Source: Capronia americana | Lineage: Eukaryota > Ascomycota > Eurotiomycetes > Chaetothyriales > Herpotrichiellaceae | Assembly (NCBI GenBank): GCA_016110215.1 | Contig: JADWQD010000026.1 | Coordinates: 124,001-188,000, forward strand | Reading direction: 5' to 3' | DNA: 64,000 nt | Shown: positions 19,921-31,137 of the stretch, piece by piece | Position numbering within the stretch: the first letter of the stretch is position 1 | How the letters are laid out: every line of letters begins with the position of its first letter | Translations under genes and position numbers: made by a program | Notes under the pieces: model-generated | Databases searched by the model: none | The model's input: only the letters and a program-made list of their open reading frames with translations | Told to the model about the DNA's origin: nothing

Positions 19921-20450
19921 GATGTTTTAGATACGGGGATAGTGGACGATTTTACATTCATGATTCCGGAGGTTTCCCTGCCTCGAACAGTGTGGGATGA
20001 TCACGAACATGCTCGCAGATGCTTTGTACATGAAATCAAGACGTTGATCTTATGGACCTTACTATTGGATGAAGATGCATAGTACTTTGAGCGGGAAATA
20101 GTCGTATTGCTCATGTTTCCAAAGACCGCACCAGTGCATTGACACCGTGACACCCTGGTCGACGATTAGATTGGACTACTGCGTGTAATTGTTCTCGGCG
20201 CACCAATTGGTGCAACGGATATTCGGATCTGGGCCGCTTCTCGGCTCGCAGATCGAGATCGGAGTGCGCAATTGGAGACTTGTACATCTTCGAACGTTGC
20301 AGCTTCACGGACCACTCACGAGAATAGTCGTGCTGCACACCACCTGTTCCTCTGCTCCATTCGACAGTGGTTTCCGCAGCCTCGTGTGAGCTGTCGACGT
20401 GCCTGCGCGAGAACCGATGATTTGCGACATCGTCACGCGAACCGGACGCC
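19921..20450. other. Intergenic between MGA2-like gene and TRM9
   Basis: 3' flank of the MGA2-like gene and upstream region of TRM9; no further gene, repeat or RNA gene seen. Confidence 0.5.
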
Positions 20451-21312
20451 ATGGCCGAGACCAGCGCAAACACAGAGCTAGAATACGAAAAACGGCATGT
20501 GCACGAGGTCTACGAAGACATTGCCGGTCACTTCTCCTCAACCCGATACAAGGTGCGTCCGCGAGGGCGGAGGGTTTATCAAGGACGGTGTTGACCAGTG
20601 CGATAGCCGTGGCCCGTGGTGGATGAATTCTTGCGCAATCTGCCCGCTGGATCGGCCGGCCTTGACATCGGGTGCGGAAATGGGAAATACTTGGCTGTGA
20701 ATAAGGACATCTTCATCATCGCCTCAGACAGGTACTTTGAAAAGAGGGACCCCTTCATTGCGCTACTGACAACCTCCCAGGTCGAATGCCTTGATCCAGA
20801 TTGCTCGCCAACACGAACCCCACAGCGTCGCCGTAGCCGACATCCTGAGCCTCCCCCATCCGGACGATTCGTTCGACTTCGCCATATCGATTGCCGTTAT
20901 ACACCATCTTTCGAACACAGCTCGAAGGGTCCAGGCCATAAGAGAAATACTCAGGACTCTGAAGCCCGCCGGGCAGTCGAAGGGGTCCGGCGGCGGTGGA
21001 GGGCAGGCGTTGATATTTGTCTGGGCGCTGGAACAAAAGGACAGTCGCAGAGGGTGGGCTCACGGCGACGAACAGGATGTGCTTGTGCCTTGGGTTCTCA
21101 AGCAAAACCACAACCCGACAGCCACGGCCAAAACTGGCTCTCAACGCCCGCCCAATGGCGTCTCCTTGCTGGCACCCACAACTTACCAGCGTTATTATCA
21201 CTTGTACCGTGAGGGTGAGTTGGAGGAAGATGCCATTGCTGCTGGGGGCAGAGTGATCAAGAAGGGATACGATCGCGATAATTGGTGGGCCATCATCACC
21301 CGGCAAGACTGA
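20451..21312 (+). CDS. TRM9: tRNA wobble-uridine carboxymethyl methyltransferase TRM9
   Basis: Three exons, 20451-20552, 20607-20731, 20781-21312; 252 residues. N-terminal YEKRHVHEVYEDIAGHFSSTRYK and PWP are the typical TRM9/ALKBH8-methyltransferase start. SAM motif I is LDIGCGNGKYL at residues 53-63. Later come DSFDFAISIAVIHHLS, ALIFVWALEQKDSRRGW, GDEQDVLVPWVLK and YYHLYREGELEEDA, all characteristic. With Trm112 it methylates cm5U to mcm5U at position 34 of selected tRNAs in the cytoplasm. A short Gly/Ser insertion (GQSKGSGGGGG) lies just before the ALIFVWALEQK strand. Introns are short; the first has a TTGACC branch-like site. Confidence 0.92.
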
Positions 21313-21669
21313 ACCATGCCAGGTCTCCGTTCGCGCTCCTCCAACCAAGATTTGCTGAGAAGGCAGAGGCTGCTGCTTAAAGGCCAAGTATGACCAGAGA
21401 CGCGTGATGGCGCTGCTCACTCCCGTTGGCCAAGGATCAGGGTCGTCACTGGATCACATTATCTCCTTACGCCGGCGGCCGGTCCGGAAGCAAGAGATGC
21501 TGGGTATCAAAATCACTATATTACAGCTTCTTTCTGTCGGCCACAGCACGGATGTCCAAGCCAAAAGCACACAAAGTCCGTCATCAAAACCCGGAATCAT
21601 TTCGCCGCACTGTGTACTGGGTTTATTGAAACACGCTTCGCTCAAAGACAAACCCGCCAAAACATGTCG
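21313..21669. other. Intergenic between convergent TRM9 and Myb genes
   Basis: 3' flanks only; nothing recognisable. Confidence 0.5.
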
Positions 21670-22596
21670 TTACCGAAAAGGAGCATTCCGGCCCCGGGGG
21701 TGGTTGTACAGGTGGTGGAAGGGATCTGAAGTGTGGTAAGGTGGTGCAGAAAACGCAGGAAGTCCAGCCGTCAATTCCGCCAGCGACGGCAGCTGCTGGG
21801 GGCCTTGCAAGCTCGCCTCGGGAGGCATGGACTCTCGTCGTAAGGGTCGTGGAGGCGGTCCGATGTGCCGCAGTGGTGGTCTCGGGGGCAGGGCAGCAGA
21901 GTCGATGCCGCTCGCAGGGTTGGTGAGAGAGAAGGGTGTCACGCCAGCCCGCTTCGCCATTTCATGCTCACCCATCTGCCAATGCATGGCCTCAACCGCT
22001 CGCCACGGCATCGCCATCTCTTCTGCAACCCGTGCCCACATGTCTGCTCGGAACCTGGACGCGGAGGAAGATCAGTCAGCCAGTGAAACCATCGACTCGG
22101 AGAAATTGTGACAAGGCAGGCGGGATCGTGGTACAAGATCTGGACATCTTGACACTCCCTCCGCAAAAGACAAACTGGTGCGACGTTTCTCAGCATACCT
22201 CTCGTACAACCTGGCAAGCTTATTTTTACGGTCCTCGTCCCATTCACTCCGACGCTCCAGGTAATTCTGATAATGCAGCCTACAGCTAATGGCACTGCGG
22301 CCGGGCAAGTGCTTGCTGATGTCCTCCCATTTCATGCCATCCTGGCGGAGCTGGATGATCTTGGCGTCCTCCTCGGGAGACCACTTGGACTGCTTCTTTG
22401 CCGGCGACTGGATCGGATGGTCCTGGGTCGAAGACAGTCTCTTTGCCGGCACAGCCGACCGCGGCTGGGGTGGCAGAGGAGCCACGCTGGTGGCAACGCT
22501 CGACGGCACCGACCCTGATCGAGATACTGAGGCGAGAGAGCTCGTCGACCGACCGTCGTCCTCGTCGTTCGGCTTGAGCAGCGACGAGATATCCAC
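21670..22596 (-). CDS. Myb/SANT-domain DNA-binding protein
   Basis: Two exons on the minus strand, 22596-22199 and 22054-21670, with donor GTATGC and acceptor CAG; 260 codons as read. The Myb/SANT repeat (SKWSPEEDAKIIQLRQDG, MKWEDISKHLPGRSAISCRLH, YQNYLER) is followed across the splice by LYERFRADMWARVAEEM, MPWRAVEAMHWQMGEHEM, a second helical block found in this fungal family, and then a proline-rich tail. The protein probably binds DNA as a regulator; no specific gene name is justified. The N-terminus reads xDISSLLKPND, but its first codon is GTG at 22596, not ATG, and no in-frame ATG occurs between the upstream TGA and the Myb repeat. Either a 5' exon is missed or initiation is non-AUG. 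The gene has about 5 kb of empty upstream sequence. Confidence 0.75.
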
Positions 22597-25500
22597 GGTG
22601 AGGGCTGGAACGAGACGTTGTTGGTTGGAGAGCAGCGGTGGGGGAGCGGGTGCCGGAGGTCAACGGGTGCTGCCATACAATGCAAGAAAGACACAGGCAC
22701 AGAAGGAGTCGGGCAGCGTTGGACCAGGCTGAGAAAGCGAGCACAGGTGAGGACGGAGTGGCGGTACTAATACCAGGAGAATCCTCGCTTCTGCGTACGG
22801 GGCGGGTTGTTTCTTTGGCGAGACCAGATCGAGAGGGGCCGGTGTTTCCAGACAATAGACTCTCGGAAAAGCGCACCCGGGGGGTGGTTATGTAGTTCTA
22901 CGGGCAAATAGTTTGAAAAGTGGCCGCACCACAATGCCTGTAGGTCGGCTTGCAATCTCGACACAAGAGCATTGTTCCTCCAGCACACAGGATATATACC
23001 GCACGAACTCCAGTTTGAAAGCAGCGGTCAAGAAGGCGGGCCCGTCCGGGCAGCGGCTGTCCTTTAATTGTCTGCTTCCCACAGATCGATCAGGCGGCAG
23101 AAGTGGGCAAAGAGTGGAAAGGCCCTGAGCACTAACGAGCAACCCACTGTCCACATCCATTCCCGGCCGTGTGCTTGCTGGCAGCGGGAGTGGCAGGCAG
23201 GCAGGCAGCGCAAACAGCCTCACGTCCATGTCTCTGTCGCCCACAGCGGCTGCTGGCGTCCTGCACGATTTACTTCCGGCCCTCGCGCCTGTTCGAACAA
23301 CAGCCCCAGCGCAGGGCAGCTGATATCATCGTCCCTCTATTCTTTTGGGCTGGGCGGGACGGGGGGGAGGAGGAAAAGTGGGAAGGGATCCATTCCTCGC
23401 GGTCCCATTATGGCCTCACGCTAACGGTGGATGGCTGCATAAGATCCAGAAGGGGTCAGCGGCCGGCATCCCAGTCTTTCGTCGTGCTGGTCGAACTTTT
23501 CCAGGGAGAGGCTTGCATCGGATGGAGCGCTACTGCGAGTCGGCGAAGCATCATGGCGTCAAACACCCTCTGCAGCAAAGCCCACAATATATGCGAACTA
23601 ATGGCTAAGTGGCTCGAAGGAGCATAGTAGGGTATGGTTCACAGGATGTTGGTGGGAGGTTCGTCCATGCCACCGTTGGTGGGCGAAGGCTAAAACTCAC
23701 ATAATGTCGACGGTCCAGGTGAAGACCTGTATACGAGGTGCCAGTAGCTTCCTCTCTTTCTCCCACGTCCTCCACTGGCCGCTCTTTCTGGGCCGACAGG
23801 TATATCCTAGTTAGTCGAGCGGTGGCAGCTCCTGACTGTGACGAGTGGAAGTGACGGTCAAGCACAGTGGAGGAGGCCGGCGTCGAGCGCAGCTGGTGTT
23901 CACGCTTCTCCCTCGCTCCCAACGCTTATCACTCTGTCGCGCCGACTCCGAAACGGCCATCGACAACCATCACAAGCCATGGAAAAGCACACCAGCTCTT
24001 AGGTCAGCCGGGGGAGTCGGCCCAAACTCTTTTTCGGATCCCACTAGGGCATAGCGGAGCACCATCACGGCGGGCAATGGCTTGGGATGGCCTGAGGTGG
24101 CTTGACATGATATAGGACGCTGGAACGACGATGCACTGGCTCTCTCTCAGACGCCGGTCTGCAGCCAACTTACGTGTCGCCGTCTTGGTCAGAAACCTCC
24201 TTCGCACACAATCCTCAACGCTAGTACGTAGTCAGCGACCAAATCCACCTGCCCTGGGCTGTCAGGCACGTCCTGCGCCGCGGACGGGGAAAGACTTGTC
24301 AAACATGCGCACGATCAGACAATCCTGCACGCTACTCGTAGAACAAGGGCAGGCTGGAACCCGCCGTGTGACAAACCGAGTCAGTCTTCCCCGGAGTGCA
24401 GGACGAATGAATGGCATCGTGTTACCTCGTACATGGCCCACACAAGCTGGACGTGTCACACAGACATCGAATATATCACGACTTGGAACATGCACCGCGG
24501 GTACGTCATGTTTCTCATACGGACGCGACAACTATCGCTGACAGCAAGAATCACACACAGTGTTGGGAGTCGTCGACAGCCACGGCTGGCTCTGAGCCGA
24601 GGCGGTGAGGCCTTGGGGCGGTGAGTTGACCGCACTTTGGCACTCGCAAACGACAGGCACGATTATTCATGCCTCGTCGAGAAATGCACTCCCCCGCCTG
24701 GAGGACGATCATGATCGAGTGAGCGCACGCCGGGCTGCTCGTTGTTGGCTGCCTTGAACTGCACTCTGCTGCAGCTCTGGCAGCGCGAATCTTGTGACCG
24801 CGGCAGCGCCGGGGAGCGAAGCCATTGACATATCCTCCCTGTCTCCTCGGGCATGACAACGCACGAAGCTAGAATCTGCATATAGGCGGCGCACGACCAG
24901 ATCAAACACACATTCCTCCTACGAGCTTGCCTCTGGCCACGGGAGATTCTGTGGCAGGCTGGTGGCAAGTCAGGTGCCGAACATCTCCAGCATGCAAGGC
25001 GGCTGACCGTTAAACCGAGACCAGGATTCCCCGGTCAGCATATCGGGCCTGGAAATGCCGAGGATGCAGAATGTCTTGGTTTCATCGCTCGTGCTATGTA
25101 CTTGGAGGGAACAGGTGTTGCAGTCTTGCATTTCGGCAATGCAACTGACATGAACCACTCTCGAACCTCGGGTCACTCTCCAGCCGTGATTGTGCCAGTG
25201 ACAGGAGTCGACGTCCAAGCCGGTGTGCGACTGTGATGCTTTGCGCAGAGGGTGAGAGTCCAGTTGGCAAACCCTGCCCCTAGGAGCTGATTTGAACACG
25301 ACCCCTGTCTTCCGGCTAGGACAGCCCCATCATACGCTGCCCACATCAGACTAACTATATTGGAATTCCAGCGGGCCAGTTCTTCGCTCCATCTTAGCTC
25401 TGGTATTGGGCGCCGCCGCTCTTCCTTAATCCTGCTGGATCCAATCGCTAACAGCCTGGGGCTTTCCTTGTCGCTTTTTCGTCTGCCCAACTGGCAATCG

Positions 25501-27599
25501 ACGTGCCGTTGCATTGACGATTGGACCACGCTGTCGGGTCTTCTGGAATCCCACCAGTCAGCGCCACCCGGTCCGGTCTCCCACCGCCTGATGGGCTCCT
25601 AACAAAGGGGTATCGTCAGAGCCCGTCAGGCCAGTCAAGAATGGCGAAGTACATACGAGTCGAATTCATTCCGGAGGGGTGCAGACGGCGACGCGCCCGA
25701 CGAGGACGAGTCCAGAAAGGATTTCCAGGCGAACAAACAATAGAAAACCCGCAACTGGCTAGCCTTGCCTTCTTTCGACCTGGCGGCTCTCGCTTCCCAC
25801 TTAGTTCGTTCGCCAGGGAGAGGCCGAAGTTCGAGACTGGAACAATGGAACAGCCTTGTCGTCGCCATCACATTTGATCTTTTCGGGGCGCGCAGACTCC
25901 CATCCCGCTCCTCCGTCCCATTGTCACATACGAGGTACGTACTCGTACTGTGCCTTTGCGGAGTACTCGCAGTCCTACCATAACGGGAAAGTTGTCGGCC
26001 ACGCCAGGACATCACAGCCCACCATTCTCGCCCTCGTGGACGCTGGATGATTTCTCAAGGTGAACTCTGGACAACTTTCTGCGCAGTACAGAGTACGAGT
26101 ACCCGGGTAACAATGCGGTATTTCATTCTTCATCCCTCGTCCGTTTCCGTTTAGCCAGAAGGGCCCCCATACTACATAGTGTCGGTTCAGTCGGGTATGA
26201 TCCGATTCGGTGCCACATGGAGACAGACCTTCAGCCCCTTGCACGGCCAAGGGTCACTTTCTACCACAGTGACTGAGAACTCTGGGGCGATAGTACACAG
26301 TACTCGTACTGTGGTAGAATTCCGCTTCCGCAACAGCCTCATCTTTTTGAGCATCAAATCAGGGAGATTTGAAAAAGCCCAACATCAAGCTTGGGCCATG
26401 CTCGGCGGGGTTTTTAACTTCGCCTACTCGTAATCTTGCATGGAGATCGAGATATGTAGTAGACACTTGACCGGCCGAAAGAGGCAGCAATTCTACTAAA
26501 ACCTGACCATTTCCCACCCATCCCGTTCAGCTACGTAGTACTCGTACGGACTGGGGGGGGAATCCATGCCAGGTACGAGTAGTAAGGTAGTAAGCGTCAT
26601 CGTCCACTCAAAGCAGAAAAAAAAGATCTCTGGAAAGAAAATCCGGTTGCTGTCGACGCGCCAAGTGGGAGGGACAAATGTCGCTCACGGGCCATGGCAG
26701 CAGCGTTACAGGGCGTCCGTGCACGTACATACTTAATGACTAGTCGCTGACGGCGGAGAGCCGCAGGAGAAAAAGTATAAGTTTAAAACAATAATGTCTA
26801 CTACTACTGTGCTCCGTTTAGCCTGGCACGCCTGGGTCATATCCACCCTTGTCGCATTCTCGAACTGATTCGCAGCTCCTGGTCCTCGGACTAGTAGCAG
26901 CACGGACTGACTGACCCCAGCTCGAACTCTGCTCCGGACCGAACCCTGTCCGTCGGCTTGAAGTTCTCGAAGCACGGCATGTCCCACCCCCAGGTTGGGC
27001 GACCATCGACGGTCCACCGTGTCCATCACATCTCTCTCTCTCTGAAAAAGCGTCAGACTCGTACCCTTAGATGTAGATGGGTAGGAATTCCTCCTCTTCT
27101 CGTACGCGTTGTGTCATCTTAGGGCGCTCATCTGCAATTATGGAACTGGAACCATCAAGGAACGATGATTGTGACCATATACTGTACGTAGAGTATGCCT
27201 TAAACCCGACTGCCACAGTGGATTGCCCACAATTCCAATTCACAAAACGGGCCCGGCTCGCTCAGCGGGCTCCTTGCTCCTTGCTCGGACCTCACTTCAC
27301 CTACCGCTTCAGCTTGCCGCTAGTACCGGAATGGTAGCCATCCGATAGGTGAGCACGGAGCAATGAGTCGTCAGGCAATGTTCGACCTCGCATGCTCGTT
27401 CTACGTGACTAGGCTGGTGTGGTAATGCTGGATAGGATACCCAGCCTTTCGAGGACGTCAGAGTTTGTGTCGTTGACCCGTCGTCGTGGTGAAGCCGGTA
27501 GCATGTAACTTGCCAGGAAATGGCTAAATCTCGACAACAGGTGTCGAGCCGTGGACGGAAATCCGCCGCCACCCGAGAGGATATTAATGCGAATCCCTT
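22597..27599. other. Five-kilobase stretch without a supportable gene
   Basis: Lies between two minus-strand genes, upstream of the Myb gene. All frames are short, lack motifs and do not join through sensible splice sites; no tRNA or rRNA pattern was seen. Contents noticed: a short (GGCA)n-like run near 23190, G runs near 23355 and 26552, a (TC)n run near 27030, and between 25.9 and 26.6 kb four perfect copies of GTACTCGTAC or its complement plus one near copy. It may be an extended regulatory region or contain an unspotted long non-coding RNA. Confidence 0.45.
25939..26582. repeat. Cluster of GTACTCGTAC decamers
   Basis: Copies at 25939-25948 (GTACTCGTAC), 26093-26102 (reverse complement), 26300-26309 (forward), 26538-26547 (forward), and a 9/10 match GTACGAGTAG at 26573-26582. 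The copy at 26300 sits in an 18-bp inverted repeat (26296-26313: CACAGTAC, TC, GTACTGTG). Spacing is irregular and both orientations occur, which fits dispersed binding sites better than a tandem array. Confidence 0.6.
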
Positions 27600-28172
27600 T
27601 TAGAACTTTCGCTTCTGTCGCAGCGCCTGAGATTGTACTGCATGCTTGCCGTGTCCGGTGGTCTTCGCCTGGGCCGTATTCTCACTCCAACAGCTATCGC
27701 TCGATTCCATGTCCACGTCACCCGAGCCCTCCACAATGTTGTGACGTGGGTCGCCAAAGGTTGCTTCCACATGCTCTTGGAGGAAAGCGTCGAACTTGCC
27801 GTCCCGCCTGTCGTGCATGGCTCTCCTGGCCTGGTTCTGCCATGTCTTTTCGTAGTATCCGTCGGAAATGTCGTTCTTGAATCGCTGCGTCGCGGCCTTG
27901 ATGTAGGGATCGTCGAGCACAAACTCAATGGGAAGCGGGCATTTCAACCGCCCCTCGTCATCAAGCTCGTACTTGCGATAGGCTAGAGGCAGACTATCGA
28001 TCAGCAACCGCTTCTCCGCTTCCGTATAGGTTTCACTGGCGACATTCCAGCCCGAGATAGCCGTGACGAGAAAGGCGTGTATGTCGGTGCGGACGATCGG
28101 CGATGATGAATTGAGGACGCGAGACGAACTCCACGGCCCGTTGCTACGCTTGGGTCCTTTGGCGGGAGGCAT
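27600..28172 (-). CDS. Small protein with ASX-homology (DEUBAD)-like domain
   Basis: 190 residues, one exon, ATG at 28172. Residues about 25-140 contain SPIVRTDIHAFLV, YTEAEKRLLIDSLP, FVLDDPYIKAATQRFKNDIS and DGYYEKTWQNQARRAMHDRR. The pattern of a short N-terminal helix, an E-x-[KQ]-x-x-L-[IL]-x-x-LP helix, a D-P-x-[FY]-x-x-A-x-x-x-F-x-x-x-[IL] helix and a G-[YF] turn resembles the fungal ASXH/DEUBAD fold, which in animals and fungi serves as an adaptor for UCH-type deubiquitinases. The C-terminus is acidic then basic (RQKRKF). The assignment rests on pattern resemblance only. It is divergent with PEX16. Confidence 0.5.
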   Translation of the reverse strand: MPPAKGPKRSNGPWSSSRVLNSSSPIVRTDIHAFLVTAISGWNVASETYTEAEKRLLIDSLPLAYRKYELDDEGRLKCPLPIEFVLDDPYIKAATQRFKNDISDGYYEKTWQNQARRAMHDRRDGKFDAFLQEHVEATFGDPRHNIVEGSGDVDMESSDSCWSENTAQAKTTGHGKHAVQSQALRQKRKF

Positions 28173-29055
28173 TGTTATTATTGTCGTGGCTTAGTAGGAG
28201 GAGTCGGCAATAGAGTTTTGGATCCTAATCGCGCCAGAAGACTAGAATGAGGCGGGAAAATTGTTGTCGGGAAGTTTCGCGCACCGGGGGATGCGCAATA
28301 ACCATCGACGTCGGTCAAGAGTCGTTTGAAACCATGGGCCGCCGGCGCACGGCCTGGACTGGCACTCACACCGACCTGATGGACACCGTATTTTCAGTCA
28401 AACTCGTCCAGGTGCAGTAGTGGGAAGGAGCAGCAGAAATGGCGAGACAAGAGACGAGAACGAGACGAGACTAGATCCGAGGCGAAGGATTAGGTCGTGC
28501 AGAATGGCATGGTTGGGTCGGTAAGCCAGCCTCATTGGGTTCGCGGCGATGCAGGAGCCTTGTCTCAGGTCATGCAGGGGCAGGAACAGGTGAACAGACG
28601 GGCAGATGGGAATTCCCCCGCCTGCGCAGGAAGGGTAGGGGAGGAGACTTGCGCATGAAGTGAGCTGGGGTTGCCAACCGGTACCCCCGAAAGGCTACAG
28701 CTCGATTGTCCTTAGTGCCATCGAAAACGGCAGGGGATATTCTCAGACTCGTACGTGAAGAATTACAACGGTCTAGAGGGACCTGATGTACCGAGTATGC
28801 CAGGTAGAGAAGTACGATTAGGTGCAAGCGCAGGCAAATGCCGAGGCTGGATCTTAGACGGACGCGCAGCCAATCAGAAGACGGCTTGTCGATGTTATCG
28901 CTGGCAAGCCCGTCGCTCCCTCACTCATCCCCCCGGCAGTCCATCACCCACCCCATCGCCCGTCGCCCGTCGCCAATCCCTCATCGCCGGTTGCTGAATG
29001 TAGTTCGACGCAAGCCAGTGCCATCTCCTACGACACCACACCGCCTGGCCGGATC
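28173..29055. promoter_or_regulatory. Divergent upstream region, ASXH-like gene and PEX16
   Basis: About 880 bp containing both promoters. C-rich short repeats (cgcccgtcgcccgtcgcc) occur near 28958-28975. No further gene seen. Confidence 0.4.
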
Positions 29056-30381
29056 ATGGCTTCGTCGATCCGCCGAGGCGTGCACACGACCGTCCACTGC
29101 CTGTCCAGCGCATCCGCCGAGCTGACCAGAGCAGCCATCAATCTTCCCTCCACATATTCCAACTATGTCGCGTCGAACTCGTCGTCGGTCTCGACCATCG
29201 AGAGCAGCCTGCGCTCGTTGACGTACCTGCTACCCGGCGCCAGGCTTCACGACACCGAGCTGGCCTCGGAATCGGTGCACACGTTCGTTCAGCTGTTATC
29301 AATTTACCATGACCACATCCTCAAGAACCGCGCCGTCATCCTGGCCCTGTCGCCGACAGTGCTCAAGGCGAAGAATCTCAAGTTGCAAAGACCGAAACCC
29401 TCTCTTCATGCTCGTTATACTACATTCTGGACCTCTTCTTCGTCACTCTACAACAAGATCGCCACCGTCCTGAAGGTCGCTCAATATACTGAACTGCTAT
29501 GGGAAATGATCGCGAGGCGGCGCGGCGGAGAGAAAACAAGATGGCGCGTCGTTGTCCTACTGGAGTCTTTCAAGGCCATCTGCCGCTTGCTGTTGATGCG
29601 CCTGACAAACTTGCGTCCCACCCTCACCCCGCCCACGCCGCTGAGAGAAGACTTTGCGCCCGTGACTCCGGAACAGCCAGATGAGGATTTTGTGGAGGAG
29701 GAGTTCACGTCTGATAATTTCGACGTCAAGAATGTACTGGGAGACGCAGGCGTCCCGACTCCGCCGCTGTCGGACTCCGGCAAACAAGGGCCATCCTCGT
29801 TGTCTATCGCCGAGCCGTACAGCATGCCCCGAACCGGGCTCACGCTGCCTACGCTGCCCTCGCCAGAAACGGTGTCAGCATACCTTCTTAATCATGTCTT
29901 GACGGCCGACGATGTGAAGCCCGCCAAACAACTCCTTCACCAGCTTACTACGATGCGAGGCCAAGCTGCCGAAGTGCTGTATACCTTGCGTCCCCTGATT
30001 TATGCCCTTCTGATGCAACGCATGGCTCGCACCTATGGCTACGAAGGCAACAAGTGGAAGCGGCAGTGGATGCCCTGGCTGGTAGGCGTATCGATTGAGT
30101 ACCTTGCCCGCCAACTGGCGAAGCGCGACCTTGCGGCGAGGGTTCCGGGTGGCGCACGAAACGGCTTGTCCGCGCTGGAACGCGAAGAGCTGAAGAAACG
30201 CGGCTGGAATCTGGCCTGGTGGGGCATGCGAGGCGCCTTCTACGAGAATGTCACCAAAGGCTGGATACACGGCGCGGCAGAGGCCCTAAAGGGCAAGCCC
30301 TTGCTGGACCTGGCAGGAGGCATCATTGAGGATTACGAGTTTCTGTGGAGCAATTACTACTTCAGCACGTCGACCATGTGA
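29056..30381 (+). CDS. PEX16: Peroxisomal membrane biogenesis protein PEX16
   Basis: 441 residues, one exon, ATG at 29056. The N-terminal half shows the Pex16 pattern (STYSNYVASNSSSVSTIESSLRSLTYLLPG, with S-x(2)-E-x(3)-TLxxLLPGRF-like spacing), then a basic RRGGEKTRWRVVVLLESFKA block. The C-terminal part has LRPLIYALLMQRM, WMPWLVGVSIEYLAR, an ELKKRGWNLAWWGMRGAFYE segment and IIEDYEFLWSNYYFSTSTM, all family hallmarks. An acidic/proline-rich loop near residues 195-280 separates the halves. Pex16 sits in the ER/peroxisome membrane and acts in import of peroxisomal membrane proteins and peroxisome assembly in filamentous fungi. No signal peptide; membrane contacts are by internal helices. Confidence 0.92.
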   Translation: MASSIRRGVHTTVHCLSSASAELTRAAINLPSTYSNYVASNSSSVSTIESSLRSLTYLLPGARLHDTELASESVHTFVQLLSIYHDHILKNRAVILALSPTVLKAKNLKLQRPKPSLHARYTTFWTSSSSLYNKIATVLKVAQYTELLWEMIARRRGGEKTRWRVVVLLESFKAICRLLLMRLTNLRPTLTPPTPLREDFAPVTPEQPDEDFVEEEFTSDNFDVKNVLGDAGVPTPPLSDSGKQGPSSLSIAEPYSMPRTGLTLPTLPSPETVSAYLLNHVLTADDVKPAKQLLHQLTTMRGQAAEVLYTLRPLIYALLMQRMARTYGYEGNKWKRQWMPWLVGVSIEYLARQLAKRDLAARVPGGARNGLSALEREELKKRGWNLAWWGMRGAFYENVTKGWIHGAAEALKGKPLLDLAGGIIEDYEFLWSNYYFSTSTM

Positions 30382-31137
30382 CATTTCTTTGGGCTAGGAA
30401 TTCGGGAAGGCGCATGGTTTTGGTCTTGGTCCTCGACAACACCGCTACTTCTTGACTCTGCAGCTTGATAGCCAACATGTCCCCGATCTCATGAATGGGG
30501 CTTGGAGAAGGATGGATGTAGGGACCCAACAATCGATATCAGCTGATGGGTCGGCTGGCCCCTCAGGAACATGAAGCAAACATTTTGATCCGGACCGTGT
30601 TCTCTGTGTTTGCCTTCCGGAGCTCACATGGGTGGGATCGCAATATGACCAGTAAACTGCTCGCGAAAGCTAGATGCGGACCGTTCAGCTCGCCCTTCCA
30701 TCTTGCCTCGCTCACCAAGCTGGGCGAAAGGATGAAGAGATGTGGTAGGATGTGGCTGCTGCAACCAGACTGCGAGAAGGTCGCGTCCCTCGGAGGCTCT
30801 AGGCGGTCTTCTCTGCAGTCCGCAAACATGATGAATTCGCAGCGGCGGGTCTTTACCATTCCAAATATCACCAGAACGCAACCATATCTTAAAGGGAGAA
30901 GATCTATTCAAGCTCCGCGATCTAGCTGGCCCTATGCACTATGTTCGAGGAGGCTATTCCTCTCTGCCGGACCTCCAGGCGGGTAGGGTCTTTGTCGCCG
31001 CAAGCGAAGGGTGCAAACTTCATACCTTACGAGGACAGCCCGATCAAACGATGATTTCTGTCCAGCTCTTCAGCGCCAAACCAAAACCAGCAGTGATCGG
31101 GTGCTACTGACTCTCCTTTGAAACAGGATCAATAGTC
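30382..31137. other. Intergenic, no gene seen
   Basis: Between two plus-strand genes. The frames present are not protein-like, and nothing repeated was noticed. Confidence 0.5.

Noticed and set aside
24131..24541. 136-codon frame in the gene-free gap as a gene
   Set aside because: Low-complexity basic translation without motif; no splice partners and no better than frames on the other strand.
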